Assembly: GCA_946699065.1 (NCBI GenBank)
Contig: CAMPDV010000372.1
Location: 1-64,000, forward strand
Reading direction: 5' to 3'
Length of the DNA stretch: 64,000 nucleotides
Source: Loxodes magnus
Taxonomy: Eukaryota; Ciliophora; Karyorelictea; Loxodida; Loxodidae
The number at the start of each line of letters is the position of its first letter. The stretch's first letter is position 1. Under the pieces are notes generated by a model. The model saw only the letters and a list, made by a program, of their open reading frames with translations, did no database searches and was not told the origin of the DNA. The translations under genes and the position numbers were made by a program. Shown here one piece after another: positions 1-16,239 of this stretch.

Positions 1-1829
1 CCCATAGTCTCACCGTACAATCATAACTTCCCGATACGATGAACTCTGAATCACTGGATATAGCCACAGCATATACAGAATCTGTGTGACCACTCATGGT
101 CTTACAGGTTCCTGTCTTGACGTCTTATAGTCTCACCGTACAATCATAACTTCCCGATACGATGAACTCTGAATCACTGGATATAGCCACAGCATATACA
201 TTACTAGTGTGACCACTCATGGTCTTACAGGTACCTGTCTTGACGTCCCATAGTCTCACCGTATAATCACTTCCCGATACGATGAACTCTGAATCACTGG
301 ATATAGCCAATAGAATACAGAACTAGTGTGACCACTCATGGTCTTACAGGTACCTGTCTTGACGTCTTATAGTCTCACCGTATAATCACTTCCCGATACG
401 ATGAACTCTGAATCACTGGATATAGCCACAGATAATACATAACTAGTGTGACCACTCATGGTCTTACAGGTACCTGTCTTGACGTCTTATAGTCTCACCG
501 TATAATCGAAACTTCCCGATACGATGAACTCTGAATCACTGGATATAGCCACAGCATATACATAATCTGTGTGACCACTCATGGTCTTACAGGTACCTGT
601 CTTGACGTCCCATAGTCTCACCGTATAATCACTTCCCGATACGATGAACTCTGAATCACTGGATATAGCAACAGATAATACATAATCTGTGTGACCACTC
701 ATGGTCTTACAGGTACCTGTCTTGACGTCCCATAGTCTCACCGTACAATCATAACTTCCCGATACGATGAACTCTGAATCACTGGATATAGCCACAGAGA
801 ATACATTACTAGTGTGACCACTCATGGTCTTACAGGTACCTGTCTTGACGTCTTATAGTCTCACCGTACAATCATAACTTCCCGATACGATGAACTCTGA
901 ATCACTGGATATAGCCACAGCATATACATTACTAGTGTGACCACTCATGGTCTTACAGGTACCTGTCTTGACGTCCCATAGTCTCACCGTACAATCACTT
1001 CCCGATACGATGAACTCTGAATCACTGGATATAGCCACAGCATATACATAATCTGTGTGACCACTCATGGTCTTACAGGTACCTGTCTTGACGTCCCATA
1101 GTCTCACCGTATAATCACTTCCCGATACGATGAACTCTGAATCACTGGATATAGCAACATATAATACATAATCTGTGTGACCACTCATGGTCTTACAGGT
1201 ACCTGTCTTGACGTCCCATAGTCTCACCGTACAATCATAACTTCCCGATACGATGAACTCTGAATCACTGGATATAGCCACAGAGAATACATTACTAGTG
1301 TGACCACTCATGGTCTTACAGGTACCTGTCTTGACGTCTTATAGTCTCACCGTACAATCATAACTTCCCGATACGATGAACTCTGAATCACTGGATATAG
1401 CCACAGATAATACATAACTAGTGTGACCACTCATGGTCTTACAGGTACCTGTCTTGACGTCTTATAGTCTCACCGTATAATCGAAACTTCCCGATACGAT
1501 GAACTCTGAATCACTGGATATAGCCACAGCATATACATGACTAGTGTGACCACTCATGGTCTTACAGGTACCTGTCTTGACGTCCCATAGTCTCACCGTA
1601 CAATCACTTCCCGATACGATGAACTCTGAATCACTGGATATAGCCACAGCATATACATAATGTGTGTGACCACTCATGGTCTTACAGGTACCTGTCTTGA
1701 CGTCCCATAGTCTCACCGTATAATCACTTCCCGATACGATGAACTCTGAATCACTGGATATAGCCAATAGAATACAGAACTAGTGTGACCACTCATGGTC
1801 TTACAGGTACCTGTCTTGACGTCTTATAG

Positions 1830-4800
1830 TCTCACCGTATAATCACTTCCCGATACGATGAACTCTGAATCACTGGATATAGCAACAGATAATACATAAT
1901 CTGTGTGACCACTCATGGTCTTACAGGTACCTGTCTTGACGTCCCATAGTCTCACCGTACAATCATAACTTCCCGATACGATGAACTCTGAATCACTGGA
2001 TATAGCCACAGCATATACATTACTAGTGTGACCACTCATGGTCTTACAGGTACCTGTCTTGACGTCCCATAGTCTCACCGTACAATCATAACTTCCCGAT
2101 ACGATGAACTCTGAATCACTGGATATAGCCACAGCATATACATAATGTGTGTGACCACTCATGGTCTTACAGGTACCTGTCTTGACGTCCCATAGTCTCA
2201 CCGTATAATCATAACTTCCCGATACGATGAACTCTGAATCACTGGATATAGCCACAGCATATACATTACTAGTGTGACCACTCATGGTCTTACAGGTACC
2301 TGTCTTGACGTCCCATAGTCTCACCGTATAATCATAACTTCCCGATACGATGAACTCTGAATCACTGGATATAGCCACAGATAATACATTACTAGTGTGA
2401 CCACTCATGGTCTTACAGGTACCTGTCTTGACGTCCCATAGTCTCACCGTACAATCATAACTTCCCGATACGATGAACTCTGAATCACTGGATATAGCCA
2501 CAGCATATACATTACTAGTGTGACCACTCATGGTCTTACAGGTACCTGTCTTGACGTCCCATAGTCTCACCGTATAATAACTTCCCGATACGATGAACTC
2601 TGAATCACTGGATATAGCCACAGAGAATACATTACTAGTGTGACCACTCATGGTCTTACAGGTACCTGTCTTGACGTCTTATAGTCTCACCGTACAATCA
2701 TAACTTCCCGATACGATGAACTCTGAATCACTGGATATAGCCACATAGAATACAGAACTAGTGTGACCACTCATGGTCTTACAGGTACCTGTCTTGACGT
2801 CCCATAGTCTCACCGTACAATCATAACTTCCCGATACGATGAACTCTGAATCACTGGATATAGCCAATAGAATACAGAACTAGTGTGACCACTCATGGTC
2901 TTACAGGTACCTGTCTTGACGTCTTATAGTCTCACCGTATAATCACTTCCCGATACGATGAACTCTGAATCACTGGATATAGCAACAGATAATACATAAT
3001 CTGTGTGACCACTCATGGTCTTACAGGTACCTGTCTTGACGTCCCATAGTCTCACCGTACAATCATAACTTCCCGATACGATGAACTCTGAATCACTGGA
3101 TATAGCCACAGCATATACATTACTAGTGTGACCACTCATGGTCTTACAGGTACCTGTCTTGACGTCCCATAGTCTCACCGTACAATCATAACTTCCCGAT
3201 ACGATGAACTCTGAATCACTGGATATAGCCACAGATAATACATAACTAGTGTGACCACTCATGGTCTTACAGGTACCTGTCTTGACGTCCCATAGTCTCA
3301 CCGTATAATCACTTCCCGATACGATGAACTCTGAATCACTGGATATAGCCACAGCATATACAGAACTAGTGTGACCACTCATGGTCTTACAGGTACCTGT
3401 CTTGACGTCTTATAGTCTCACCGTACAATCATAACTTCCCGATACGATGAACTCTGAATCACTGGATATAGCCACAGCATATACATTACTAGTGTGACCA
3501 CTCATGGTCTTACAGGTACCTGTCTTGACGTCCCATAGTCTCACCGTATAATCACTTCCCGATACGATGAACTCTGAATCACTGGATATAGCCAATAGAA
3601 TACAGAACTAGTGTGACCACTCATGGTCTTACAGGTACCTGTCTTGACGTCTTATAGTCTCACCGTATAATCACTTCCCGATACGATGAACTCTGAATCA
3701 CTGGATATAGCCAATAGAATACAGAACTAGTGTGACCACTCATGGTCTTACAGGTACCTGTCTTGACGTCCCATAGTCTCACCGTACAATCATAACTTCC
3801 CGATACGATGAACTCTGAATCACTGGATATAGCCACAGATAATACATAACTAGTGTGACCACTCATGGTCTTACAGGTACCTGTCTTGACGTCCCATAGT
3901 CTCACCGTACAATCATAACTTCCCGATACGATGAACTCTGAATCACTGGATATAGCCAATAGAATACAGAACTAGTGTGACCACTCATGGTCTTACAGGT
4001 ACCTGTCTTGACGTCCCATAGTCTCACCGTATTATCTGAACTTCCCGATACGATGAACTCTGAATCACTGGATATAGCCACAGAGAATACATTACTAGTG
4101 TGACCACTCATGGTTTTACAGGTACCTTTCTTGACGTCCCATAGTCTCACCGTACAATCATAACTTCCCGATACGATGAACTCTGAATCACTGGATATAG
4201 CCACAGATAATACATAACTAGTGTGACCACTCATGGTCTTACAGGTACCTGTCTTGACGTCCCATAGTCTCACCGTATAATCATAACTTCCCGATACGAT
4301 GAACTCTGAATCACTGGATATAGCCAATAGAATACAGAACTAGTGTGACCACTCATGGTCTTACAGGTACCTGTCTTGACGTCCCATAGTCTCACCGTAT
4401 TATCACTTCCCGATACGATGAACTCTGAATCACTGGATATAGCCACAGCATATACATAATCTGTGTGACCACTCATGGTCTTACAGGTACCTGTCTTGAC
4501 GTCCCATAGTCTCACCGTACAATCATAACTTCCCGATACGATGAACTCTGAATCACTGGATATAGCCACAGCATATACATTACTAGTGTGACCACTCATG
4601 GTCTTACAGGTACCTGTCTTGACGTCCCATAGTCTCACCGTACAATCATAACTTCCCGATACGATGAACTCTGAATCACTGGATATAGCCACAGCATATA
4701 CATAATGTGTGTGACCACTCATGGTCTTACAGGTACCTGTCTTGACGTCCCATAGTCTCACCGTATAATCATAACTTCCCGATACGATGAACTCTGAATC

Positions 4801-6517
4801 ACTGGATATAGCCACAGCATATACATTACTAGTGTGACCACTCATGGTCTTACAGGTTCCTGTCTTGACGTCCCATAGTCTCACCGTATAATCACTTCCC
4901 GATACGATGAACTCTGAATCACTGGATATAGCCACAGATAATACATAACTAGTGTGACCACTCATGGTCTTACAGGTACCTGTCTTGACGTCCCATAGTC
5001 TCACCGTACAATCATAACTTCCCGATACGATGAACTCTGAATCACTGGATATAGCCACAGCATATACATTACTAGTGTGACCACTCATGGTCTTACAGGT
5101 ACCTGTCTTGACGTCCCATAGTCTCACCGTATAATAACTTCCCGATACGATGAACTCTGAATCACTGGATATAGCCACAGAGAATACATTACTAGTGTGA
5201 CCACTCATGGTCTTACAGGTACCTGTCTTGACGTCTTATAGTCTCACCGTACAATCATAACTTCCCGATACGATGAACTCTGAATCACTGGATATAGCCA
5301 CATAGAATACAGAACTAGTGTGACCACTCATGGTCTTACAGGTACCTGTCTTGACGTCCCATAGTCTCACCGTACAATCATAACTTCCCGATACGATGAA
5401 CTCTGAATCACTGGATATAGCCAATAGAATACAGAACTAGTGTGACCACTCATGGTCTTACAGGTACCTGTCTTGACGTCTTATAGTCTCACCGTATAAT
5501 CACTTCCCGATACGATGAACTCTGAATCACTGGATATAGCCATAGCATATACATGACTAGTGTGACCACTCATGGTTTTACAGGTACCTGTCTTGACGTC
5601 TTATAGTCTCACCGTACAATCATAACTTCCCGATACGATGAACTCTGAATCACTGGATATAGCCACAGATAATACATAACAAGTGTGACCACTCATGGTC
5701 TTACAGGTTCCTGTCTTGACGTCCCATAGTCTCACCGTACAATCATAACTTCCCGATACGATGAACTCTGAATCACTGGATATAGCCACAGATAATACAT
5801 AACTAGTGTGACCACTCATGGTCTTACAGGTACCTGTCTTGACGTCCCATAGTCTCACCGTATAATCACTTCCCGATACGATGAACTCTGAATCACTGGA
5901 TATAGCCACAGCATATACAGAACTAGTGTGACCACTCATGGTCTTACAGGTACCTGTCTTGACGTCTTATAGTCTCACCGTACAATCATAACTTCCCGAT
6001 ACGATGAACTCTGAATCACTGGATATAGCCACAGCATATACATTACTAGTGTGACCACTCATGGTCTTACAGGTACCTGTCTTGACGTCCCATAGTCTCA
6101 CCGTATAATCACTTCCCGATACGATGAACTCTGAATCACTGGATATAGCCAATAGAATACAGAACTAGTGTGACCACTCATGGTCTTACAGGTACCTGTC
6201 TTGACGTCTTATAGTCTCACCGTATAATCACTTCCCGATACGATGAACTCTGAATCACTGGATATAGCCAATAGAATACAGAACTAGTGTGACCACTCAT
6301 GGTCTTACAGGTACCTGTCTTGACGTCCCATAGTCTCACCGTACAATCATAACTTCCCGATACGATGAACTCTGAATCACTGGATATAGCCACAGATAAT
6401 ACATAACTAGTGTGACCACTCATGGTCTTACAGGTACCTGTCTTGACGTCCCATAGTCTCACCGTACAATCATAACTTCCCGATACGATGAACTCTGAAT
6501 CACTGGATATAGCCAAT
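1830..6517 (-). repeat. Block duplication in the array, shift 2,557 nt
   Basis: A run of units at about 1,830-3,960 recurs at about 4,387-6,517 with a constant offset of 2,557 nt. It has the same order of variant units and the same positions of 1-nt-deleted units (for example 2,867/5,424 and 3,591/6,149). Only a few unit-level differences separate the copies, so this is a recent multi-unit duplication. Confidence 0.8.
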
Positions 6518-7439
6518 AGAATACAGAACTAGTGTGACCACTCATGGTCTTACAGGTACCTGTCTTGACGTCCCATAGTCTCACCGTACAATCATAACTT
6601 CCCGATACGATGAACTCTGAATCACTGGATATAGCCACAGCATATACATAATGTGTGTGACGACTCATGGTCTTACAGGTACCTGTCTTGACGTCCCATA
6701 GTCTCACCGTATTATCTGAACTTCCCGATACGATGAACTCTGAATCACTGGATATAGCCACAGCATATACATTACTAGTGTGACCACTCATGGTCTTACA
6801 GGTACCTGTCTTGACGTCTTATAGTCTCACCGTATAATCACTTCCCGATACGATGAACTCTGAATCACTGGATATAGCCACAGATAATACATAACTAGTG
6901 TGACCACTCATGGTCTTACAGGTACCTGTCTTGACGTCCCATAGTCTCACCGTACAATCATAACTTCCCGATACGATGAACTCTGAATCACTGGATATAG
7001 CCACAGCATATACAGAATCTGTGTGACCACTCATGGTCTTACAGGTTCCTGTCTTGACGTCTTATAGTCTCACCGTACAATCATAACTTCCCGATACGAT
7101 GAACTCTGAATCACTGGATATAGCCAATAGAATACAGAACTAGTGTGACCACTCATGGTTTTACAGGTACCTGTCTTGACGTCTTATAGTCTCACCGTAT
7201 AATCACTTCCCGATACGATGAACTCTGAATCACTGGATATAGCCACAGCATATACAGAACTAGTGTGACCACTCATGGTCTTACAGGTACCTGTCTTGAC
7301 GTCTTATAGTCTCACCGTATAATCGAAACTTCCCGATACGATGAACTCTGAATCACTGGATATAGCCACAGCATATACATTACTAGTGTGACCACTCATG
7401 GTCTTACAGGTACCTGTCTTGACGTCTTATAGTCTCACC

Positions 7440-10400
7440 GTATAATCACTTCCCGATACGATGAACTCTGAATCACTGGATATAGCCACAGATAATACAT
7501 AACTAGTGTGACCACTCATGGTCTTACAGGTACCTGTCTTGACGTCTTATAGTCTCACCGTATAATCGAAACTTCCCGATACGATGAACTCTGAATCACT
7601 GGATATAGCCACAGCATATACATTACTAGTGTGACCACTCATGGTCTTACAGGTACCTGTCTTGACGTCCCATAGTCTCACCGTATAATCACTTCCCGAT
7701 ACGATGAACTCTGAATCACTGGATATAGCAACAGATAATACATAATCTGTGTGACCACTCATGGTCTTACAGGTACCTGTCTTGACGTCCCATAGTCTCA
7801 CCGTACAATCATAACTTCCCGATACGATGAACTCTGAATCACTGGATATAGCCACAGAGAATACATTACTAGTGTGACCACTCATGGTCTTACAGGTACC
7901 TGTCTTGACGTCTTATAGTCTCACCGTACAATCATAACTTCCCGATACGATGAACTCTGAATCACTGGATATAGCCACAGCATATACATAATGTGTGTGA
8001 CCACTCATGGTCTTACAGGTACCTGTCTTGACGTCCCATAGTCTCACCGTATAATCACTTCCCGATACGATGAACTCTGAATCACTGGATATAGCCAATA
8101 GAATACAGAACTAGTGTGACCACTCATGGTCTTACAGGTACCTGTCTTGACGTCTTATAGTCTCACCGTATAATCACTTCCCGATACGATGAACTCTGAA
8201 TCACTGGATATAGCCACAGCATATACATTACTAGTGTGACCACTCATGGTCTTACAGGTACCTGTCTTGACGTCTTATAGTCTCACCGTATAATCACTTC
8301 CCGATACGATGAACTCTGAATCACTGGATATAGCCACAGATAATACATAACTAGTGTGACCACTCATGGTCTTACAGGTACCTGTCTTGACGTCCCATAG
8401 TCTCACCGTACAATCATAACTTCCCGATACGATGAACTCTGAATCACTGGATATAGCCACAGCATATACAGAATCTGTGTGACCACTCATGGTCTTACAG
8501 GTTCCTGTCTTGACGTCTTATAGTCTCACCGTACAATCATAACTTCCCGATACGATGAACTCTGAATCACTGGATATAGCCACAGCATATACATTACTAG
8601 TGTGACCACTCATGGTCTTACAGGTACCTGTCTTGACGTCCCATAGTCTCACCGTATAATCACTTCCCGATACGATGAACTCTGAATCACTGGATATAGC
8701 CAATAGAATACAGAACTAGTGTGACCACTCATGGTCTTACAGGTACCTGTCTTGACGTCTTATAGTCTCACCGTATAATCACTTCCCGATACGATGAACT
8801 CTGAATCACTGGATATAGCCACAGATAATACATAACTAGTGTGACCACTCATGGTCTTACAGGTACCTGTCTTGACGTCTTATAGTCTCACCGTATAATC
8901 ACTTCCCGATACGATGAACTCTGAATCACTGGATATAGCCACAGATAATACATAACTAGTGTGACCACTCATGGTCTTACAGGTACCTGTCTTGACGTCC
9001 CATAGTCTCACCGTATAATCACTTCCCGATACGATGAACTCTGAATCACTGGATATAGCCAATAGAATACAGAACTAGTGTGACCACTCATGGTCTTACA
9101 GGTACCTGTCTTGACGTCTTATAGTCTCACCGTATAATCACTTCCCGATACGATGAACTCTGAATCACTGGATATAGCCACAGATAATACATAACTAGTG
9201 TGACCACTCATGGTCTTACAGGTACCTGTCTTGACGTCTTATAGTCTCACCGTATAATCGAAACTTCCCGATACGATGAACTCTGAATCACTGGATATAG
9301 CCACAGCATATACATTACTAGTGTGACCACTCATGGTCTTACAGGTACCTGTCTTGACGTCCCATAGTCTCACCGTATAATCACTTCCCGATACGATGAA
9401 CTCTGAATCACTGGATATAGCAACAGATAATACATAATCTGTGTGACCACTCATGGTCTTACAGGTACCTGTCTTGACGTCCCATAGTCTCACCGTACAA
9501 TCATAACTTCCCGATACGATGAACTCTGAATCACTGGATATAGCCACAGAGAATACATTACTAGTGTGACCACTCATGGTCTTACAGGTACCTGTCTTGA
9601 CGTCTTATAGTCTCACCGTACAATCATAACTTCCCGATACGATGAACTCTGAATCACTGGATATAGCCACAGCATATACATAATGTGTGTGACCACTCAT
9701 GGTCTTACAGGTACCTGTCTTGACGTCCCATAGTCTCACCGTATAATCACTTCCCGATACGATGAACTCTGAATCACTGGATATAGCCAATAGAATACAG
9801 AACTAGTGTGACCACTCATGGTCTTACAGGTACCTGTCTTGACGTCTTATAGTCTCACCGTATAATCACTTCCCGATACGATGAACTCTGAATCACTGGA
9901 TATAGCCACAGCATATACATTACTAGTGTGACCACTCATGGTCTTACAGGTACCTGTCTTGACGTCTTATAGTCTCACCGTATAATCACTTCCCGATACG
10001 ATGAACTCTGAATCACTGGATATAGCCACAGATAATACATAACTAGTGTGACCACTCATGGTCTTACAGGTACCTGTCTTGACGTCCCATAGTCTCACCG
10101 TACAATCATAACTTCCCGATACGATGAACTCTGAATCACTGGATATAGCCACAGCATATACAGAATCTGTGTGACCACTCATGGTCTTACAGGTTCCTGT
10201 CTTGACGTCTTATAGTCTCACCGTACAATCATAACTTCCCGATACGATGAACTCTGAATCACTGGATATAGCCACAGCATATACATGACTAGTGTGACCA
10301 CTCATGGTCTTACAGGTACCTGTCTTGACGTCCCATAGTCTCACCGTATAATCACTTCCCGATACGATGAACTCTGAATCACTGGATATAGCCAATAGAA

Positions 10401-10440
10401 TACAGAACTAGTGTGACCACTCATGGTCTTACAGGTACCT
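7440..10440 (-). repeat. Block duplication in the array, shift 1,692 nt
   Basis: Units at about 7,440-8,740 recur at about 9,132-10,432. Landmarks match at 7,547/9,239, 7,913/9,605, 8,275/9,967 and 8,518/10,210, always 1,692 nt apart and including the deleted units. The few differences are single variable codons (SNVYA versus SHVYA in the last pair). Confidence 0.8.
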
Positions 10441-13400
10441 GTCTTGACGTCTTATAGTCTCACCGTATAATCACTTCCCGATACGATGAACTCTGAATCA
10501 CTGGATATAGCCACAGCATATACATTACTAGTGTGACCACTCATGGTCTTACAGGTACCTGTCTTGACGTCCCATAGTCTCACCGTACAATCATAACTTC
10601 CCGATACGATGAACTCTGAATCACTGGATATAGCCACAGCATATACATTACTAGTGTGACCACTCATGGTCTTACAGGTTCCTGTCTTGACGTCCCATAG
10701 TCTCACCGTATAATCATAACTTCCCGATACGATGAACTCTGAATCACTGGATATAGCCACAGAGAATACATTACTAGTGTGACCACTCATGGTCTTACAG
10801 GTACCTGTCTTGACGTCCCATAGTCTCACCGTACAATCATAACTTCCCGATACGATGAACTCTGAATCACTGGATATAGCCACAGATAATACATTACTAG
10901 TGTGACCACTCATGGTCTTACAGGTACCTGTCTTGACGTCCCATAGTCTCACCGTATAATAACTTCCCGATACGATGAACTCTGAATCACTGGATATAGC
11001 CACAGAGAATACATTACTAGTGTGACCACTCATGGTCTTACAGGTACCTGTCTTGACGTCTTATAGTCTCACCGTACAATCATAACTTCCCGATACGATG
11101 AACTCTGAATCACTGGATATAGCCACAGATAATACATAACTAGTGTGACCACTCATGGTCTTACAGGTACCTGTCTTGACGTCTTATAGTCTCACCGTAC
11201 AATCATAACTTCCCGATACGATGAACTCTGAATCACTGGATATAGCCACATAGAATAAAGAACTAGTGTGACCACTCATGGTCTTACAGGTACCTGTCTT
11301 GACGTCCCATAGTCTCACCGTACAATCATAACTTCCCGATACGATGAACTCTGAATCACTGGATATAGCCACAGAGAATACATTACTAGTGTGACCACTC
11401 ATGGTCTTACAGGTACCTGTCTTGACGTCTTATAGTCTCACCGTACAATCATAACTTCCCGATACGATGAACTCTGAATCACTGGATATAGCCAATAGAA
11501 TACAGAACTAGTGTGACCACTCATGGTCTTACAGGTACCTGTCTTGACGTCTTATAGTCTCACCGTATAATCACTTCCCGATACGATGAACTCTGAATCA
11601 CTGGATATAGCCACAGCATATACATTACTAGTGTGACCACTCATGGTCTTACAGGTACCTGTCTTGACGTCCCATAGTCTCACCGTACAATCATAACTTC
11701 CCGATACGATGAACTCTGAATCACTGGATATAGCCACATAGAATACAGAACTAGTGTGACCACTCATGGTCTTACAGGTTCCTGTCTTGACGTCTTATAG
11801 TCTCACCGTATAATCACTTCCCGATACGATGAACTCTGAATCACTGGATATAGCCACAGATAATACATAACTAGTGTGACCACTCATGGTCTTACAGGTA
11901 CCTGTCTTGACGTCCCATAGTCTCACCGTACAATCATAACTTCCCGATACGATGAACTCTGAATCACTGGATATAGCCACAGCATATACAGAATCTGTGT
12001 GACCACTCATGGTCTTACAGGTTCCTGTCTTGACGTCTTATAGTCTCACCGTACAATCATAACTTCCCGATACGATGAACTCTGAATCACTGGATATAGC
12101 CACAGCATATACATTACTAGTGTGACCACTCATGGTCTTACAGGTACCTGTCTTGACGTCCCATAGTCTCACCGTATAATCACTTCCCGATACGATGAAC
12201 TCTGAATCACTGGATATAGCCAATAGAATACAGAACTAGTGTGACCACTCATGGTCTTACAGGTACCTGTCTTGACGTCTTATAGTCTCACCGTATAATC
12301 ACTTCCCGATACGATGAACTCTGAATCACTGGATATAGCAACAGATAATACATAATCTGTGTGACCACTCATGGTCTTACAGGTACCTGTCTTGACGTCC
12401 CATAGTCTCACCGTACAATCATAACTTCCCGATACGATGAACTCTGAATCACTGGATATAGCCACATAGAATACAGAACTAGTGTGACCACTCATGGTCT
12501 TACAGGTACCTGTCTTGACGTCCCATAGTCTCACCGTACAATCATAACTTCCCGATACGATGAACTCTGAATCACTGGATATAGCCACAGCATATACATT
12601 ACTAGTGTGACCACTCATGGTCTTACAGGTACCTGTCTTGACGTCCCATAGTCTCACCGTATAATCACTTCCCGATACGATGAACTCTGAATCACTGGAT
12701 ATAGCCACATAGAATACAGAACTAGTGTGACCACTCATGGTCTTACAGGTTCCTGTCTTGACGTCTTATAGTCTCACCGTACAATCATAACTTCCCGATA
12801 CGATGAACTCTGAATCACTGGATATAGCCACATAGAATACAGAACTAGTGTGACCACTCATGTTCTTACAGGTTCCTGTCTTGACGTCCCATAGTCTCAC
12901 CGTATAATCACTTCCCGATACGATGAACTCTGAATCACTGGATATAGCCACAGATAATACATAACTAGTGTGACCACTCATGGTCTTACAGGTACCTGTC
13001 TTGACGTCCCATAGTCTCACCGTACAATCATAACTTCCCGATACGATGAACTCTGAATCACTGGATATAGCCACATAGAATACAGAACTAGTGTGACCAC
13101 TCATGGTCTTACAGGTTCCTGTCTTGACGTCCCATAGTCTCACCGTATAATCACTTCCCGATACGATGAACTCTGAATCACTGGATATAGCCACAGCATA
13201 TACATAATGTGTGTGACAACTCATGGTCTTACAGGTACCTGTCTTGACGTCCCATAGTCTCACCGTACAATCATAACTTCCCGATACGATGAACTCTGAA
13301 TCACTGGATATAGCCACAGAGAATACATGACTAGTGTGACCACTCATGGTCTTACAGGTACCTGTCTTGACGTCCCATAGTCTCACCGTATTATCTACAC

Positions 13401-16239
13401 TTCCCGATACGATGAACTCTGAATCACTGGATATAGCAACAGATGATACATGACTAGTGTGACCACTCATGTTCTTACAGGTACCTGTCTTGACGTCCCA
13501 TAGTCTCACCGTATAATCACTTCCCGATACGATGAACTCTGAATCACTGGATATAGCCACAGCATATACATAATGTGTGTGACCACTCATGGTCTTACAG
13601 GTACCTGTCTTGACGTCCCATAGTCTCACCGTACAATCATAACTTCCCGATACGATGAACTCTGAATCACTGGATATAGCCACAGATGATACATAACTAG
13701 TGTGACCACTCATGTTCTTACAGGTACCTGTCTTGACGTCCCATAGTCTCACCGTATAATCACTTCCCGATACGATGAACTCTGAATCACTGGATATAGC
13801 CACAGATAATACATAACTAGTGTGACCACTCATGGTCTTACAGGTACCTGTCTTGACGTCCCATAGTCTCACCGTACAATCACTTCCCGATACGATGAAC
13901 TCTGAATCACTGGATATAGCCACAGAGAATACATAACTAGTGTGACCCCTCATGGTCTTACAGGTACCTGTCTTGACGTCCCATAGTCTCACCGTACAAT
14001 CATAACTTCCCGATACGATGAACTCTGAATCACTGGATATAGCCACAGCATATACATAATGTGTGTGACCACTCATGGTCTTACAGGTACCTGTCTTGAC
14101 GTCCCATAGTCTCACCGTATTATCTGAACTTCCCGATACGATGAACTCTGAATCACTGGATATAGCCACAGCATATACATTACTAGTGTGACCACTCATG
14201 GTCTTACAGGTTCCTGTCTTGACGTCCCATAGTCTCACCGTATAATCATAACTTCCCGATACGATGAACTCTGAATCACTGGATATAGCCACAGAGAATA
14301 CATTACTAGTGTGACCACTCATGGTCTTACAGGTACCTGTCTTGACGTCCCATAGTCTCACCGTACAATCATAACTTCCCGATACGATGAACTCTGAATC
14401 ACTGGATATAGCCACAGCATATACAGAACTAGTGTGACCACTCATGGTCTTACAGGTACCTGTCTTGACGTCCCATAGTCTCACCGTATTATCTGAACTT
14501 CCCGATACGATGAACTCTGAATCACTGGATATAGCCACAGCATATACATTACTAGTGTGACCACTCATGGTCTTACAGGTTCCTGTCTTGACGTCCCATA
14601 GTCTCACCGTATAATCATAACTTCCCGATACGATGAACTCTGAATCACTGGATATAGCCACAGAGAATACATAACTAGTGTGACCACTCATGGTTTTACA
14701 GGTACCTGTCTTGACGTCTTATAGTCTCACCGTACAATCATAACTTCCCGATACGATGAACTCTGAATCACTGGATATAGCCACATAGAATACAGAACTA
14801 GTGTGACCACTCATGGTCTTACAGGTACCTGTCTTGACGTCTTATAGTCTCACCGTACAATCATAACTTCCCGATACGATGAACTCTGAATCACTGGATA
14901 TAGCCACAGCATATACATTACTAGTGTGACCACTCATGGTCTTACAGGTACCTGTCTTGACGTCCCATAGTCTCACCGTATAATCACTTCCCGATACGAT
15001 GAACTCTGAATCACTGGATATAGCCACAGCATATACATAATGTGTGTGACCACTCATGGTCTTACAGGTACCTGTCTTGACGTCCCATAGTCTCACCGTA
15101 CAATCATAACTTCCCGATACGATGAACTCTGAATCACTGGATATAGCCACAGCATATACATAATGTGTGTGACCACTCATGGTCTTACAGGTACCTGTCT
15201 TGACGTCCCATAGTCTCACCGTACAATCATAACTTCCCGATACGATGAACTCTGAATCACTGGATATAGCCACAGCATATACATTACTAGTGTGACCACT
15301 CATGGTCTTACAGGTACCTGTCTTGACGTCCCATAGTCTCACCGTATAATCACTTCCCGATACGATGAACTCTGAATCACTGGATATAGCCACATAGAAT
15401 ACAGAACTAGTGTGACCACTCATGGTCTTACAGGTACCTGTCTTGACGTCCCATAGTCTCACCGTACAATCATAACTTCCCGATACGATGAACTCTGAAT
15501 CACTGGATATAGCCACATAGAATACAGAACTAGTGTGACCACTCATGTTCTTACAGGTTCCTGTCTTGACGTCCCATAGTCTCACCGTATAATCACTTCC
15601 CGATACGATGAACTCTGAATCACTGGATATAGCCACAGCATATACATGACTAGTGTGACCACTCATGGTTTTACAGGTACCTGTCTTGACGTCTTATAGT
15701 CTCACCGTACAATCATAACTTCCCGATACGATGAACTCTGAATCACTGGATATAGCCACATAGAATACAGAACTAGTGTGACCACTCATGGTCTTACAGG
15801 TTCCTGTCTTGACGTCTTATAGTCTCACCGTATAATCACTTCCCGATACGATGAACTCTGAATCACTGGATATAGCCACAGATAATACATAACTAGTGTG
15901 ACCACTCATGGTCTTACAGGTACCTGTCTTGACGTCCCATAGTCTCACCGTACAATCATAACTTCCCGATACGATGAACTCTGAATCACTGGATATAGCC
16001 ACAGCATATACAGAATCTGTGTGACCACTCATGGTCTTACAGGTACCTGTCTTGACGTCTTATAGTCTCACCGTATAATCACTTCCCGATACGATGAACT
16101 CTGAATCACTGGATATAGCCACAGCATATACATTACTAGTGTGACCACTCATGGTCTTACAGGTACCTGTCTTGACGTCCCATAGTCTCACCGTATAATC
16201 ACTTCCCGATACGATGAACTCTGAATCACTGGATATAGC

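Larger units (their letters stand above)
1..16239 (-). pseudogene. Decaying downstream third of the WD40 array
   Basis: About 133 WD40 units, of which 20 carry the same 1-nt deletion: plus-strand GCCAATAGAATAC instead of GCCACATAGAATAC, which changes FYVAISSD to FYWLYPVIQ. They lie near 307, 1,763, 2,867, 3,591, 3,711, 3,955, 4,324, 5,422, 6,149, 6,271, 6,513, 7,126, 8,096, 8,701, 9,061, 9,788, 10,393, 11,496, 12,222 and 16,239. None lies above 16.3 kb, where the undeleted form is used. The WD40 frame is therefore lost and regained repeatedly. Identical breaks in many units argue that one mutation was spread by duplication rather than by sequencing error. Many units here also have TAA in place of the WD tryptophan. 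If TGA is Trp, all three frames of the unit are open, so translation need not stop, but the WD40 fold would be lost between breaks. I treat this part as non-functional or non-coding. Confidence 0.65.
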